A stretch of 64,000 bases of DNA from Streptomyces mutomycini (GTDB taxonomy: Bacteria; Actinomycetota; Actinomycetes; Streptomycetales; Streptomycetaceae). The stretch covers positions 1 to 64,000 of the forward strand of contig NZ_MAPV01000081.1 of NCBI RefSeq assembly GCF_001700505.1. Reading direction: 5' to 3'. The position numbers and the translations under genes are program-made. The notes under the pieces were generated by a model. The model made no database searches. It was not told where the DNA came from and saw nothing but the letters and a program-made list of their open reading frames with translations. Positions 29,354-38,288 of the stretch are shown here, piece after piece. Within the stretch, counting starts at the first letter, position 1, and every line of letters begins with the position of its first letter.

Positions 29354-29899
29354 TCAGCGCACGGCCAGCTCCGCGCCCAGCCCCGCCCAGCGCGCGCCGA
29401 TCCCCACCAGGGTGACCGTGCGGCGCTCGTCGTCCGTGTCGCCGACCGCACGGTCGATCACGACCCGCAGCCGGTCAGCCGACAGGTCCTCGACCTTGCC
29501 GTCGCCCCACTCCACGACGATCACCGACTCGGGCAGCGACACGTCGAGGTCCAGGTCCTCCATCTCGTCGAGACCGCCGCCCAGGCGGTACGCGTCGACA
29601 TGGACCAGGGCGGGCCCCTCGCCCAGCGGCGGATGGACCCGGGCGATCACGAAGGTCGGCGAGGTCACGGCACCGCGCACCCCGAGGCCCTCGCCGAGGC
29701 CCCGGGTCAAAGTCGTCTTGCCCGCGCCGAGCTCACCGGTGAGCATCACCAGGTCGCCGGGGGCCAGCACACCGGCGATCCGGCGGCCGAGCTCCTTCAT
29801 CTCTTCGGGGGACTCGACGGCGACGTCCAGGGTGACGGTGCCGGGTGCGTTGCCCGGTTCGGCCGTGTCGGCCACCGGGCCGTTGTGCGCTGCTTCCAT
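29354..29899 (-). CDS. tsaE: tRNA t6A synthesis ATPase TsaE
   Basis: TsaE is the small P-loop ATPase of the t6A complex. The Walker A motif is GELGAGKTTL, followed by SPTFVIARVHP (family SPTF motif) and HVDAYRLGG. The ATG at 29899 is preferred; a TTG three codons upstream is possible and neither has a strong ribosome site. The gene follows the hydrolase gene by about 20 bp; it is separated from tsaB by the iron-box gene and the LDT-like gene. Confidence 0.94.
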   Translation of the reverse strand: MEAAHNGPVADTAEPGNAPGTVTLDVAVESPEEMKELGRRIAGVLAPGDLVMLTGELGAGKTTLTRGLGEGLGVRGAVTSPTFVIARVHPPLGEGPALVHVDAYRLGGGLDEMEDLDLDVSLPESVIVVEWGDGKVEDLSADRLRVVIDRAVGDTDDERRTVTLVGIGARWAGLGAELAVR

Positions 29900-29918
29900 G
29901 CCGACCAACGGTAGAGGA

Positions 29919-31142
29919 TCAGCGCGCCCCGGCCGGAACGGCTCCGATCCGCACGAGCAGGTCGGCGAGCCGGTCGGTGACCGTCTCGGGGTGCTCCAGC
30001 ATCACCAGATGACCGGCGTCCGGCACGATGACCAGCTCCGCTTCCGGCAGCTCGTCCGCGATGGCCTCGCTGTGCGAGCTGGGAGTCACCAGGTCCTTGT
30101 CACCGGCGAGGATCAGCACCGGCAGCCCGCGGAAGGCCGGCAGGGCCCCGCTCTTGTCGTGCTCGGTGAAGGCGGGGTAGAACTCGGCGACCACGTCGAT
30201 GGGGGTCGACTCGATGAGCCGCTCCGCGAACCGCGCGACCGCCGGGTCCACGTCCCGCGATCCGAACGAGTACCGCTTGATCAGCCCCGCGAACAGATCG
30301 GCGGTCGCCCGCCGCCCGCGCTCCACCAGCTCCGCCTGCGAGCCGAGCGCCTTCAGCACTCCGGGCAGCACCCGGCGCACCGCGTTCACGCCCGCCACCG
30401 GCAGCCCGAAATTCACCTCGCCGAGCTTCCCGCTCGACGTCCCCACGAACGCGACCGCGGCCACCCGGTCCCGGACCAGCTCCGGATACCGGTCGGCGAG
30501 CGCCATCATCGTCATGCCGCCCATGGAGTGCCCGACCAGCACCAGCGGGCCCTCGGGCGCCGCGGCGTCGAGGACCGCCTTGAGATCGCGGCCGAGCTGA
30601 TCGATGCCGACCGGTACGCCCTCGGCCTGCGCCCTGCCCCGCTCGGAGCGGCCGTGGCTGCGCTGGTCCCAGTGGACCGTGCGGACCAGGCCGCGCAGCG
30701 CCGCCCGCTGGAAGTGCCAGGAGTCCTGGCCGAGGCAGTAGCCGTGGCTGAAGACGACGGTCAGGGGCGCGGGGTCCTTGCTGCCGAAGAGCCGGCGCCT
30801 GCGCGGTCCGCGGCCCGCGGGGCTTCCCGTACCGGAGCCGCCCGCACGGCCCGAACCACAGTCCGGTTCGGTCTCGTCGACCTCGTAGTACAGCTCGGTG
30901 CCGTCGTCCGCGACCGCCCTGCCGGGCTGCCCGCGGAGTGAGCCGTACGGGCCGGAGGCGTCCAGCGCGAGACGGGCCTTCTTCCGCATGCCCCGGCCCA
31001 CGGTGAGCCGTTCGACGGCGACGCCCGCGGCCGCGCCCGCGGCGATGACACCTATCGCCGCCCCGGCGACGCCCGCCCGGCGCCAGCCGGCCGCCGCGAC
31101 GGCCGCCGTCGCCATCACGTCTTCCGCGCTGGTATCGCTCAC
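29919..31142 (-). CDS. Alpha/beta hydrolase, membrane anchored
   Basis: The 407-residue protein starts with a hydrophobic segment (VAAAGWRRAGVAGAAIGVIAAGAAAG) and has an alpha/beta hydrolase fold: VVFSHGYCLGQDSWHFQ (oxyanion loop), DQRSHGRSERG, nucleophile elbow GHSMGGM, late Asp in LAGDKDLVTPSSHS and His in PDAGHLVMLEHPE. The substrate is unknown. The GTG at 31142 has AAGGGG upstream. It stands between alr and tsaE in an actinobacterial conserved order. Confidence 0.9.
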   Translation of the reverse strand: MSDTSAEDVMATAAVAAAGWRRAGVAGAAIGVIAAGAAAGVAVERLTVGRGMRKKARLALDASGPYGSLRGQPGRAVADDGTELYYEVDETEPDCGSGRAGGSGTGSPAGRGPRRRRLFGSKDPAPLTVVFSHGYCLGQDSWHFQRAALRGLVRTVHWDQRSHGRSERGRAQAEGVPVGIDQLGRDLKAVLDAAAPEGPLVLVGHSMGGMTMMALADRYPELVRDRVAAVAFVGTSSGKLGEVNFGLPVAGVNAVRRVLPGVLKALGSQAELVERGRRATADLFAGLIKRYSFGSRDVDPAVARFAERLIESTPIDVVAEFYPAFTEHDKSGALPAFRGLPVLILAGDKDLVTPSSHSEAIADELPEAELVIVPDAGHLVMLEHPETVTDRLADLLVRIGAVPAGAR

Positions 31143-31194
31143 CGTGCTGTGCCCCTTCGTCGTCGTGGTCGTGGCCGTCCTGCCGGGATGGCGC

Positions 31195-32349
31195 TCAGCC
31201 CCGGGCGGAGTCCTCGTGGAGATGGACGCGCGGGACGCGGGCGCCGATGCGCGTGACGATCTCGTACGCGATCGTGTCCGCCGCCTGCGCCCAGTCCTCC
31301 GCGCTCGGCTCGCCCCGGTCCCCCGGTCCGAAGAGCACCGCCTCCGCGCCCGCTTCCAGGGCCTCGCCCTCGAGGTCGACCACGAACTGGTCCATCGCGA
31401 CCCGGCCCGCGATCCTGCGGACGGCGCCGCCGACGAGGACGGGGCCCCGTCCCGAGGCATGGCGCGGGATGCCGTCCGCGTAGCCGACCGGCACCAGGGC
31501 GAGCGTGGTCTCGGCGGGGGTCGTGTAGTGGTGCCCGTAGCTGATCCCGTGCCCCGGGGGCACCTGCTTGACCAGCGCCACTGAGGCGGCGAGCGTCATG
31601 ACGGGCCGCAGCCCGAAGTCGGCCGGGGTGCCCAGCTCGGGGCTGGGCGAGATGCCGTACATCGCGATGCCGGTGCGGACGAGGTCGAAGTGGGACTCGG
31701 GCACCGTGAGCGTCGCCGGGGAGTTGGCGATGTGCCGTACCTCGGGCCGGACGCCCTCCTTCTCCGCGTAAGCCACCATGTCGCGGAAGACGTCCAGCTG
31801 GGCGGCGATCGACGGGTGGCCGGGCTCGTCGGCGCAGGCGAAGTGGGACCAGAGGCCGGTGACGCGCAGGACGCCGGCCTCCTCGGCGGCGCGGGCGGCC
31901 GTGACGAGCGCCGGCCAGTCCGCGGGCTGGCAGCCGTTGCGCCCGAGGCCCGTGTCGGCCTTGAGCTGGACCCGGGCCGGAATTCCTGCCTCCGTGGCGG
32001 CGGCGACGACCTCGTCGAGGGCCCACATGCCGCTCACCGAGACATCGATGTCCGCCTCGACCGCCTCACGCCAGGGGCCGCCGGGCGTCCACAGCCAGCA
32101 CATCACCCGGCCGCCGATACCGGCCTCCCGGAGGGCGAGCGCCTCCTGCGGGGTGGCGGTGCCCAGCCAGGCCGCACCGGCCTGGCGCGCCGCCCTGGCG
32201 CAGGGCACCGCTCCGTGCCCGTACGCGTCGGACTTCACCACGGCCATGAGCTGTGCCCCGGCCGCCCGCGCGCGCAGGGCGCGCACGTTGGCGCGCAGCG
32301 CGGCGAGGTCGATCTCGGCACGGGCTCTCAGGGTCGCTGTCTCGTTCAT
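31195..32349 (-). CDS. alr: Alanine racemase
   Basis: Alr makes D-alanine for peptidoglycan, using pyridoxal phosphate. The 384-residue protein has the PLP lysine in LMAVVKSDAYGHGAVPCAR, the catalytic Tyr region ISYGHHYTTP, and a typical two-domain length. It sits in the run glmS-acpS-nnr-DUF488-alr, that is next to cell-wall precursor synthesis. Confidence 0.96.
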   Translation of the reverse strand: MNETATLRARAEIDLAALRANVRALRARAAGAQLMAVVKSDAYGHGAVPCARAARQAGAAWLGTATPQEALALREAGIGGRVMCWLWTPGGPWREAVEADIDVSVSGMWALDEVVAAATEAGIPARVQLKADTGLGRNGCQPADWPALVTAARAAEEAGVLRVTGLWSHFACADEPGHPSIAAQLDVFRDMVAYAEKEGVRPEVRHIANSPATLTVPESHFDLVRTGIAMYGISPSPELGTPADFGLRPVMTLAASVALVKQVPPGHGISYGHHYTTPAETTLALVPVGYADGIPRHASGRGPVLVGGAVRRIAGRVAMDQFVVDLEGEALEAGAEAVLFGPGDRGEPSAEDWAQAADTIAYEIVTRIGARVPRVHLHEDSARG

Positions 32350-32409
32350 CGCGCCCAGTGTCTCAGAGCCGTACGTCTGTGCCCTCGACCTCTGTGCCCG
32401 GTGAGGCGG

Positions 32410-32796
32410 TCAGCGGTGGTCGAGGGCGTGCTCCAGATGGTCGACGAGAACCGGTACATGGCTGGCCGGGACGTCCTTCACGGCCGTGAGGAGCGTGACG
32501 GGGCCACCCCGCCGCAGCAGGGCGAGGAGTCCCTCGACGGCCTCGGTGTGCGCGGAGTCACCGAGCTCGGTGCGGTAGCGCTCCACGAAGACGTCGTGCC
32601 GGCTGCCGGAACGGTCCTCGTGGTACCAGGTGCGGAGTTCCTTCGACGGTGTCGCGTCCTTGGCCCACAGGTCGACCGCCGCGTGCTCCTTGGAGATCCC
32701 GCGCGGCCAGAGCCGGTCGACCAGGACGCGGGTGCCGTCGTCGTCCTCCGGCGGGTCGTACACCCTTCGTACGCGAATGCCGCTGCCGCTGCCCAC
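32410..32796 (-). CDS. DUF488 family protein
   Basis: The 128-residue protein (VRRVYDPPEDDDGTRVLVDRLWPRGISKEHAAVDLWAKDATPSKELRTWY) is a clear DUF488 member, a family with no settled function. GTG start at the beginning of the conserved region. It lies between nnr and alr in the same direction. Confidence 0.9.
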   Translation of the reverse strand: MGSGSGIRVRRVYDPPEDDDGTRVLVDRLWPRGISKEHAAVDLWAKDATPSKELRTWYHEDRSGSRHDVFVERYRTELGDSAHTEAVEGLLALLRRGGPVTLLTAVKDVPASHVPVLVDHLEHALDHR

Positions 32797-32845
32797 GACC
32801 GATCACCGTCCGTTCCGCCGCTCCGGCCTCCGCTTCCAGCGTGGA

Positions 32846-34297
32846 TCAGGCCCGCACGTCCCGCCAGGCCTCCGGTACGGCGTCGGCGACGTCCTGTGCG
32901 GCGACCGGTGCCCCGTCCGAGGCCCGGCGCGCCGCGAGCCCGTGCAGGTAGGCGCCCACCGACGCGGCGTCGAGCGGTGCGAGACCGGCGGCCAGCAGCG
33001 AACCCGTCAGCCCGGACAGCACATCGCCACTGCCCGCCGTGGCCAGCCAGGACGTGCCGGTCGGGTTCACCCGCACGGCTGTGTCCCCGGGTTCGGCGAC
33101 GAGAGTCGTCGAACCCTTCAGCAACACCGTGCAGCGGTAGCGCGCGGCGAGCTCCCGTACGGCGGCGAGCCGTCCCGCCTCGACCTCCGCGCGCTCCACG
33201 CCGAGCAGCGCGGCGGCCTCGCCGGCGTGCGGGGTGAGGACGGTGGCGGAGGTACGCGCCCGTACGTCCCCGGCGTCCATCAGCCGCAGCCCGTCCGCGT
33301 CGACCAGCACCGGGACGTCGGCGGCCAGCACATCGGCCACCGCCGACGCCGACGCCGAGGAGTCGCCGAGGCCGGGCCCGGCGACCCAGGCCTGCACCCG
33401 GCCGGCCTTCGACGGCGGCCCGGGGTGCACCAGCGTCTCCGGGAAGCGCGCGATCACCGCGTCGGCCCCGGGGCCCGTGTAGCGCACGGCCCCCGCGCCT
33501 CCGCGCAGCGCCCCCGCGACCGCGAGCACGGCCGCGCCCGGGTAACGCTCCGAGCCGGCGGCCACTCCCACGACCCCGCGCCGGTACTTGTCGCTCTCGG
33601 CGCCGGGCACGGGCAGCAGGGCTGCCACGTCGGCGTACTGGAGCGCCTCCAGGTCGGGCCGTGCGGGCAGTTCCGCCCCCAGGCCGATGTCGACGAGCCG
33701 GAGCGCGCCCGCGTGTTCGGCGGCCGGGTCGATGAGCAGCCCCGGCTTGTACGTACCGAAGGTGACCGTCGCGTCCGCCCGTACGGCGGCGCCGAGCACC
33801 TGGCCGGTGTCCGCCTCGACCCCGCTCGGCAGGTCCACCGCGAGCACCGGCGCGTGGCCCGTGGTGACCGCGCGGACCAGCTCCGCCGCCCCGGGCCGCA
33901 GACCACCGCGTCCGCCGATCCCGGTGATGCCGTCGACGACGAGGTCGACCGGGCCGAAGGCACCGAGGTCCGGGCCGTCGATGACCTGCCCGCCCGCCGC
34001 CAGCAGGGCGTCGAGCGCGGCCCGGTGCACCTTGTCCGGCGTGGTCAGGACCGCCCGCACTCCCGCTCCGCGCCGGGCCAGCCGGGCCCCCGCGTACAGC
34101 GTGTCGCCGCCGTTGTCGCCGCTGCCGACGAGGAGGAGCACCCGGGAGCCGTACACCCGCCCGTTGCGCCGGAGCAGGTCACCGCAGGCCACCGCGAGCC
34201 CGGCGGCGGCGCGCGCCATCAGCGCCCCCTCCGGCAGCCGTGCCATCAGCGCCTGTTCGGCGGCCCGTACGGTCTCGACGCTGTAGGCATGTCGCAT
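32846..34297 (-). CDS. nnr: Bifunctional NAD(P)H-hydrate epimerase/dehydratase
   Basis: The enzyme repairs hydrated NAD(P)H. The N-terminal YjeF domain (epimerase) has VGSGDNGGDTLYAGARLARRG and the Asp-rich VVDGITGIGGRGGL; the C-terminal dehydratase domain has VLVDADGLRL, VLTPHAGEAAALLG and ATAGSGDVLSGLTGSLLAAG. 483 residues is usual for the fusion. It follows acpS by a few bases. Confidence 0.95.
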   Translation of the reverse strand: MRHAYSVETVRAAEQALMARLPEGALMARAAAGLAVACGDLLRRNGRVYGSRVLLLVGSGDNGGDTLYAGARLARRGAGVRAVLTTPDKVHRAALDALLAAGGQVIDGPDLGAFGPVDLVVDGITGIGGRGGLRPGAAELVRAVTTGHAPVLAVDLPSGVEADTGQVLGAAVRADATVTFGTYKPGLLIDPAAEHAGALRLVDIGLGAELPARPDLEALQYADVAALLPVPGAESDKYRRGVVGVAAGSERYPGAAVLAVAGALRGGAGAVRYTGPGADAVIARFPETLVHPGPPSKAGRVQAWVAGPGLGDSSASASAVADVLAADVPVLVDADGLRLMDAGDVRARTSATVLTPHAGEAAALLGVERAEVEAGRLAAVRELAARYRCTVLLKGSTTLVAEPGDTAVRVNPTGTSWLATAGSGDVLSGLTGSLLAAGLAPLDAASVGAYLHGLAARRASDGAPVAAQDVADAVPEAWRDVRA

Positions 34298-34301
34298 ACC
34301 C

Positions 34302-34682
34302 TCAACCCTCCGCGATCACCACGGCCGACGCCACCCCCGCATCGTGGCTCAGCGAGACGTGCCAGCTGCGCACGCCGAGTTCGGCCGCCCGCGCCGCGAC
34401 GGTGCCACGCACCTCGAGCCGGGGCCGGCCGCTGTCCTCGACGCACACCTCGGCGTCGGTCCAGAGCAGCCCGCCCGGCGCGCCGAGCGCCTTGGCCAGG
34501 GCCTCCTTGGCGGCGAACCTGGCCGCCAGCGAGGCGATCCCCCGGCGCCCCCCGCCCGGGAGCAGCAGCTCCCGCTCCAGGAAGAGCCGCTCGGCGAGCT
34601 GGGGCGTACGCCCCAGCGCGGCGCCGAAGCGTTCGATCTCCGCCACATCGATCCCGACCCCAATGATCACGCGCTCACTCAC
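34302..34682 (-). CDS. acpS: Holo-[acyl-carrier-protein] synthase
   Basis: AcpS adds 4'-phosphopantetheine to ACP. The 126-residue protein has [12 protein letters not shown] (metal-binding Asp) and [13 protein letters not shown] (catalytic Glu/Lys). The GTG start abuts the glmS stop (TGA then GTG), so it is probably read by reinitiation. Confidence 0.95.
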   Translation of the reverse strand: MSERVIIGVGIDVAEIERFGAALGRTPQLAERLFLERELLLPGGGRRGIASLAARFAAKEALAKALGAPGGLLWTDAEVCVEDSGRPRLEVRGTVAARAAELGVRSWHVSLSHDAGVASAVVIAEG

Positions 34683-36530
34683 TCACTCGACTGTCACGGA
34701 CTTCGCCAGGTTGCGCGGCTGGTCCACCTCGTTGCCCCGGGCGGTCGCCAGCTCGCAGGCGAACACCTGCAACGGCACCGTGGCGACCAGCGGCTGAAGC
34801 AGCGTAGGCGTAACCGGGATCGTGATGAGGTGATCGGCGTACGGGACGACCTCCTCGTCGCCCTCCTCGGCGATGACGACGGTACGGGCGCCACGCGCCC
34901 TGATCTCCTGGATGTTCGACACGATCTTGTCGTGCAGCACCGAACGGCCGCGCGGGGACGGCACGATCACGACGACCGGAAGGCCCTCCTCGATCAGCGC
35001 GATCGGCCCGTGCTTGAGCTCCCCGGCGGCGAAGCCCTCCGCGTGCATGTACGCGAGCTCCTTGAGCTTCAGGGCGCCCTCCATGGCCACCGGGTAGCCC
35101 ACGTGCCGGCCCACGAAGAGCACGGTGTCGTGTGCGGACAGGGAGCGGGCCAGTTCGCGTACCGGCTCCATGGTTCCCAGAACACGGTCCACCGCGCCGG
35201 ACATCTCGGAGAGCTGGCGCACGACGGTGCGGATCTCGTCGCCCCACTTGGTGCCGCGCACCTGCCCCAGATACAGCGCGACCAGGTAGCAGGCGACGAG
35301 CTGTGTCAGGAACGCCTTGGTGGAGGCGACGGCGACCTCGGGCCCGGCGTGCGTGTAGAGGACGGCGTCCGACTCCCTCGGAATCGTCGAGCCGTTCGTG
35401 TTGCAGATGGCGAGGACCTTCGCCCCCTGCTCCCGGGCATGCCGTACCGCCATCAGTGTGTCCATCGTCTCGCCCGACTGCGAGATGGCTACGACGAGGG
35501 TGCGCTGGTCCAGGATCGGATCGCGATAGCGGAACTCGCTGGCGAGCTCCGTCTCGCACGGCAGCCTGGTCCAGTGCTCGATGGCGTACTTGGCGATCAT
35601 CCCTGCGTGGAAGGCGGTCCCGCAGGCGATGACGACGACCTTGTCGACCTCGCGGAGCACGCTCTGCGGAATACGCACCTCGTCGAGGTGGAGGCTGCCC
35701 GAGCCGTCGACCCGCCCGAGCAGCGTGTCGGCCACGGCCTTGGGCTGGTCGGCGATCTCCTTGAGCATGAAGGAGGCGTAACCGCCCTTCTCGGCGGCCG
35801 ACGCGTCCCAGTCCACGTGGTACTCGCGTACGTCGGCCGGCCCGCCGTCGAAACCGGTGACCGTCGCCCCGTCCCTGCGCAGCTCGACCACCTGGTCCTG
35901 GCCCAGCTCGATCGCGTCCCGCGTGTGCGCGATGAAGGCGGACACATCGGAGGCCAGGAACATCTCCCCGTCCCCCACGCCCACCACCAGCGGCGAGTTC
36001 CGCCGGGCCCCCACCACCACATCGGGCTCGTCCGCGTGTACGGCGACCAGCGTGAACGCGCCCTCCAGCTGACGGCACACCTGCCGCATGGCCTCGGCCG
36101 GGTCACCGCCGGAGGAGTACGCCTCGGCGAGCAGATGGGCGACCACCTCGGTGTCCGTCTCGGAGGCCAGGTCATGGCCACGCCCGGTCAACTCCTCACG
36201 AAGCGCCGCGAAGTTCTCGATGATCCCGTTGTGCACGACGGCGACCCTGCCCGCGTTGTCGAGATGCGGGTGGGCGTTCGCATCGGTGGGCCCGCCGTGC
36301 GTGGCCCAACGGGTGTGCCCGAGCCCGGTGTTCCCGGCCGGCAGCGGCCGGTCCTTGAGCTCCTTCTCCAGGTTGAGGAGCTTCCCCGCCTTCTTCGCGG
36401 AGGCAAGCCCCCCGTCCGCGAGGACGGCGACCCCCGCGGAGTCGTACCCCCGGTACTCCAGCCGCTTCAGCCCCGCGACAACGACATCCTGCGCCGACTG
36501 CGCCCCGACGTAACCCACGATTCCGCACAT
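34683..36530 (-). CDS. glmS: Glutamine-fructose-6-phosphate aminotransferase
   Basis: GlmS makes glucosamine 6-phosphate, the first step to UDP-GlcNAc. The 615-residue protein starts MCGIVGYVG with Cys2 as the glutaminase nucleophile; two SIS domains follow (CGTAFHAGMIAKY, SQSGETMDTL; VGRHVGYPVAMEGALKLKE) and the family end AKSVTVE. No ribozyme-type leader is visible. glmM, the next pathway enzyme, lies 4 kb away. Confidence 0.97.
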   Translation of the reverse strand: MCGIVGYVGAQSAQDVVVAGLKRLEYRGYDSAGVAVLADGGLASAKKAGKLLNLEKELKDRPLPAGNTGLGHTRWATHGGPTDANAHPHLDNAGRVAVVHNGIIENFAALREELTGRGHDLASETDTEVVAHLLAEAYSSGGDPAEAMRQVCRQLEGAFTLVAVHADEPDVVVGARRNSPLVVGVGDGEMFLASDVSAFIAHTRDAIELGQDQVVELRRDGATVTGFDGGPADVREYHVDWDASAAEKGGYASFMLKEIADQPKAVADTLLGRVDGSGSLHLDEVRIPQSVLREVDKVVVIACGTAFHAGMIAKYAIEHWTRLPCETELASEFRYRDPILDQRTLVVAISQSGETMDTLMAVRHAREQGAKVLAICNTNGSTIPRESDAVLYTHAGPEVAVASTKAFLTQLVACYLVALYLGQVRGTKWGDEIRTVVRQLSEMSGAVDRVLGTMEPVRELARSLSAHDTVLFVGRHVGYPVAMEGALKLKELAYMHAEGFAAGELKHGPIALIEEGLPVVVIVPSPRGRSVLHDKIVSNIQEIRARGARTVVIAEEGDEEVVPYADHLITIPVTPTLLQPLVATVPLQVFACELATARGNEVDQPRNLAKSVTVE

Positions 36531-36714
36531 ATCGCCACCATAAGGCTGGCGTCCCCGGTCGGGGCGGCGCGGAAGTGCCGGCCATTGCGCCAAAAGTGTC
36601 TGCCACCCTGTCGGCCGGGGCTGCCGGTCCGGGCCCGCCGGCCCCGTGAACCTTTCCGCCCGCTGCGGGCAACAAGCGGATGGCAACCTCGCCGACCGGA
36701 CCGCTGGAGGCTCC

Positions 36715-36846
36715 GTGCCCGGACAACGACCACCGCCACCTGCCCTGCCGGACGACGCCGAGATGATCGCCCGGTCCATCGACGATCCGGAGCTCTTCGC
36801 CGGGCTCTACGACCGCCACGCGGCGGACATCCACGCCCGGCCCTGA
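36715..36846 (+). pseudogene. N-terminal remnant of an ECF sigma factor gene
   Basis: A GTG with GGAGG upstream opens a 43-residue frame whose end, DDAEMIARSIDDPELFAGLYDRHAADIHARP, matches the start of sigma region 2 in streptomycete ECF sigma factors (family members continue with HRY.ARRLG). It stops there; no region 2 or 4 follows in any frame nearby. A strong hairpin lies just downstream. Likely an amputated gene. Confidence 0.65.
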
Positions 36847-36870
36847 TCCGTGCGGTCCAGTTCCGCCCGG

Positions 36871-36915
36871 CCGGGGGCCGGTGTCCGCTGCAGGGGTGCG
36901 GACACCGGCCCCCGG
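36871..36915. terminator. Perfect 18-bp stem-loop
   Basis: Arms 36871-36888 and 36898-36915 pair perfectly around a 9-nt loop, 25 bp past the sigma-remnant stop and about 90 bp before the HIT gene. It looks like the original terminator of the truncated sigma gene or the result of the deletion junction. Confidence 0.75.
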
Positions 36916-37002
36916 TCAGGCTGGGCGCGCTCCTCGAGCGGCGGAGGGGCAGGCTGCGGTGACCTGCGTATTCCCGGCCGAACACATCTACGCTTTCGGT
37001 CC

Positions 37003-37470
37003 ATGACGACTCCCGAGTGCTACCCGTGCGACAAGGAAGCACGGTTCGACGAACTTCCACCCCGGGAATGCCTCGCCTTCGACCAGCACTGGCGGGTGGC
37101 CCACGCCTTCAACACAGCGCTCCCGGGCTGGCTGGTGCTGCTGCCCCGCCGCCACGTCACGGCCCTTCACGACCTCACCGACGCGGAGGCCTCCACACTG
37201 GGGAGGTGGCAGGTCGGCCTCTCCCGGGCGCTTCGCAGCGTGACCGGCTGCGACAAGACGTATGTCGTCCAGTTCGCCGAAGCCGAGGGCTTCGCCCACG
37301 TGCACTTCCACATCGTGCCGCGCGCGGCGGATCTGCCGCAGGAGCAACGTGGGCCCGGGGTCTTCGAGTTGCTACGGGCCCCGGAGCCCGAGCGGGTGAC
37401 GGCCGATCGGGCGGACCGGATGGCCAGGGCGCTCCGGACCCGGCTCAGCGAGCGTCCGGACAGTCGGTGA
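37003..37470 (+). CDS. HIT-family protein
   Basis: The 155-residue protein is a histidine-triad nucleotide hydrolase or transferase: motif HVHFHIVPR (H-x-H-x-H) near residue 104, plus CDKEARFDELPPRE at the N-terminus with a CxxC pair that often holds zinc. The ATG at 37003 has a TACGCT -10 candidate 9 nt upstream and may be leaderless. Nucleotide substrate unknown. Confidence 0.85.
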   Translation: MTTPECYPCDKEARFDELPPRECLAFDQHWRVAHAFNTALPGWLVLLPRRHVTALHDLTDAEASTLGRWQVGLSRALRSVTGCDKTYVVQFAEAEGFAHVHFHIVPRAADLPQEQRGPGVFELLRAPEPERVTADRADRMARALRTRLSERPDSR

Positions 37471-37519
37471 AGTCCGCGGCCCGACTGCCGCGCGGGTGCC
37501 GGGGACGGCCCTCAGCCGC

Positions 37520-37795
37520 TCACTTGACCGCGGTGGTGCCGTGGTAGAGGTACGGCGCCGCGTCCCAGGCGGACCAGTCAGCCGTGCTGTACCCGGTGGG
37601 GAGCGTGATCCGGAAGGTCACGGGCGGGGCCTTCTCGTCGGAGGTGCCCACGATGACGGACTTGCCCCCGTTGACGACGATCCTCGACACGGTGATCCCG
37701 GTGTCCGCGGCCTGCGCCGCGGGAGCCGCGAAGGTGGAGAGAGCGACGGCCGCCCCCGCGATTGCGGCGACGGCGCCGGTTCTGCCAGTTTTCAT
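37520..37795 (-). CDS. Short secreted protein, possibly truncated
   Basis: A 91-residue product with a clear Sec signal peptide (VAAIAGAAVALSTFAAPAAQA, cleavage AQA-AD) and a mature part VSRIVVNGGKSVIVGTSDEKAPPVTFRITLPTGYST ending at LYHGTTAVK. It reads like the first beta-sandwich domain of a longer streptomycete exported protein; I recall longer relatives but cannot check. GAGG is 5 nt before the ATG. It could be a real short protein or a truncated gene. Confidence 0.6.
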   Translation of the reverse strand: MKTGRTGAVAAIAGAAVALSTFAAPAAQAADTGITVSRIVVNGGKSVIVGTSDEKAPPVTFRITLPTGYSTADWSAWDAAPYLYHGTTAVK

Positions 37796-38288
37796 GCGCA
37801 CCTCGATGCTGCGTACGTACGGATACGAGAACCGCCGCCCGGGACGATCACGCCCGAACGGCGGGGCGGCAGGCTACCAGCGGTTCGGCCGGGCACTCCG
37901 AGCGGGGCCGGGGCGTCGGCAGAAGGGGACCGGCGGGAATTCCCGGCCCACCCTGCTCAGCCCACGTCGTGGATGCGGTGCTCCCTCAAGTCGGGTGCGT
38001 ACCGGGCGACCGTGAGGTAGTCGACGTCGTCATGGAGGACGGCCAGTCCGAGGTGGGCAGCAGTGGCGGCAGTGACCAGATCCACCGCAGAGGCACTCCG
38101 GTGCTGTCCCGCGCGCGCCATTCGCTGCTGTACCGCCCCGATCCGCGTCCGGCGTTCTTCGGCACCGGGACGTCCGGGCAGAGGTCATCGAACATGCATA
38201 GCCGGTGCTCGGCTACTGGAGAATCCGAGCCCGGCCACGTGACCGACCCCACCCCCCACTCCGTTCGAACTCCCGCGACAATGAGTAC
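37796..38288. other. Gap between the secreted-protein gene and coaA
   Basis: Apart from the PIN fragment (37957-38184) I see no gene. The left end holds the promoter region of the minus-strand secreted protein (with CGTACGTACG, 37812-37821); the right end holds the coaA promoter region. Confidence 0.6.
37957..38184 (-). pseudogene. C-terminal fragment of a VapC-type PIN-domain RNase
   Basis: A 75-codon open frame without a suitable start reads ...AVQQRMARAGQHRSASAVDL, then VTAATAAHLGLAVLHDDVDY and LTVARYAPDLREHRIHDVG before the stop. The pattern (D-L-x-T-A-A-T-A; VLHDD-x-D) is the acidic second half of PIN toxins. A stop codon precedes it and the N-terminal half would overlap coaA, so the gene has lost its front part. 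No antitoxin gene is visible. Called from motif reading only. Confidence 0.65.

Noticed and set aside
36531..36714. glmS ribozyme/riboswitch
   Set aside because: No catalytic core-like structure or conserved motif seen; not expected in actinobacteria.
34344..36962. 872-codon frame opposite acpS-glmS
   Set aside because: Antisense to two certain genes, low-complexity composition.
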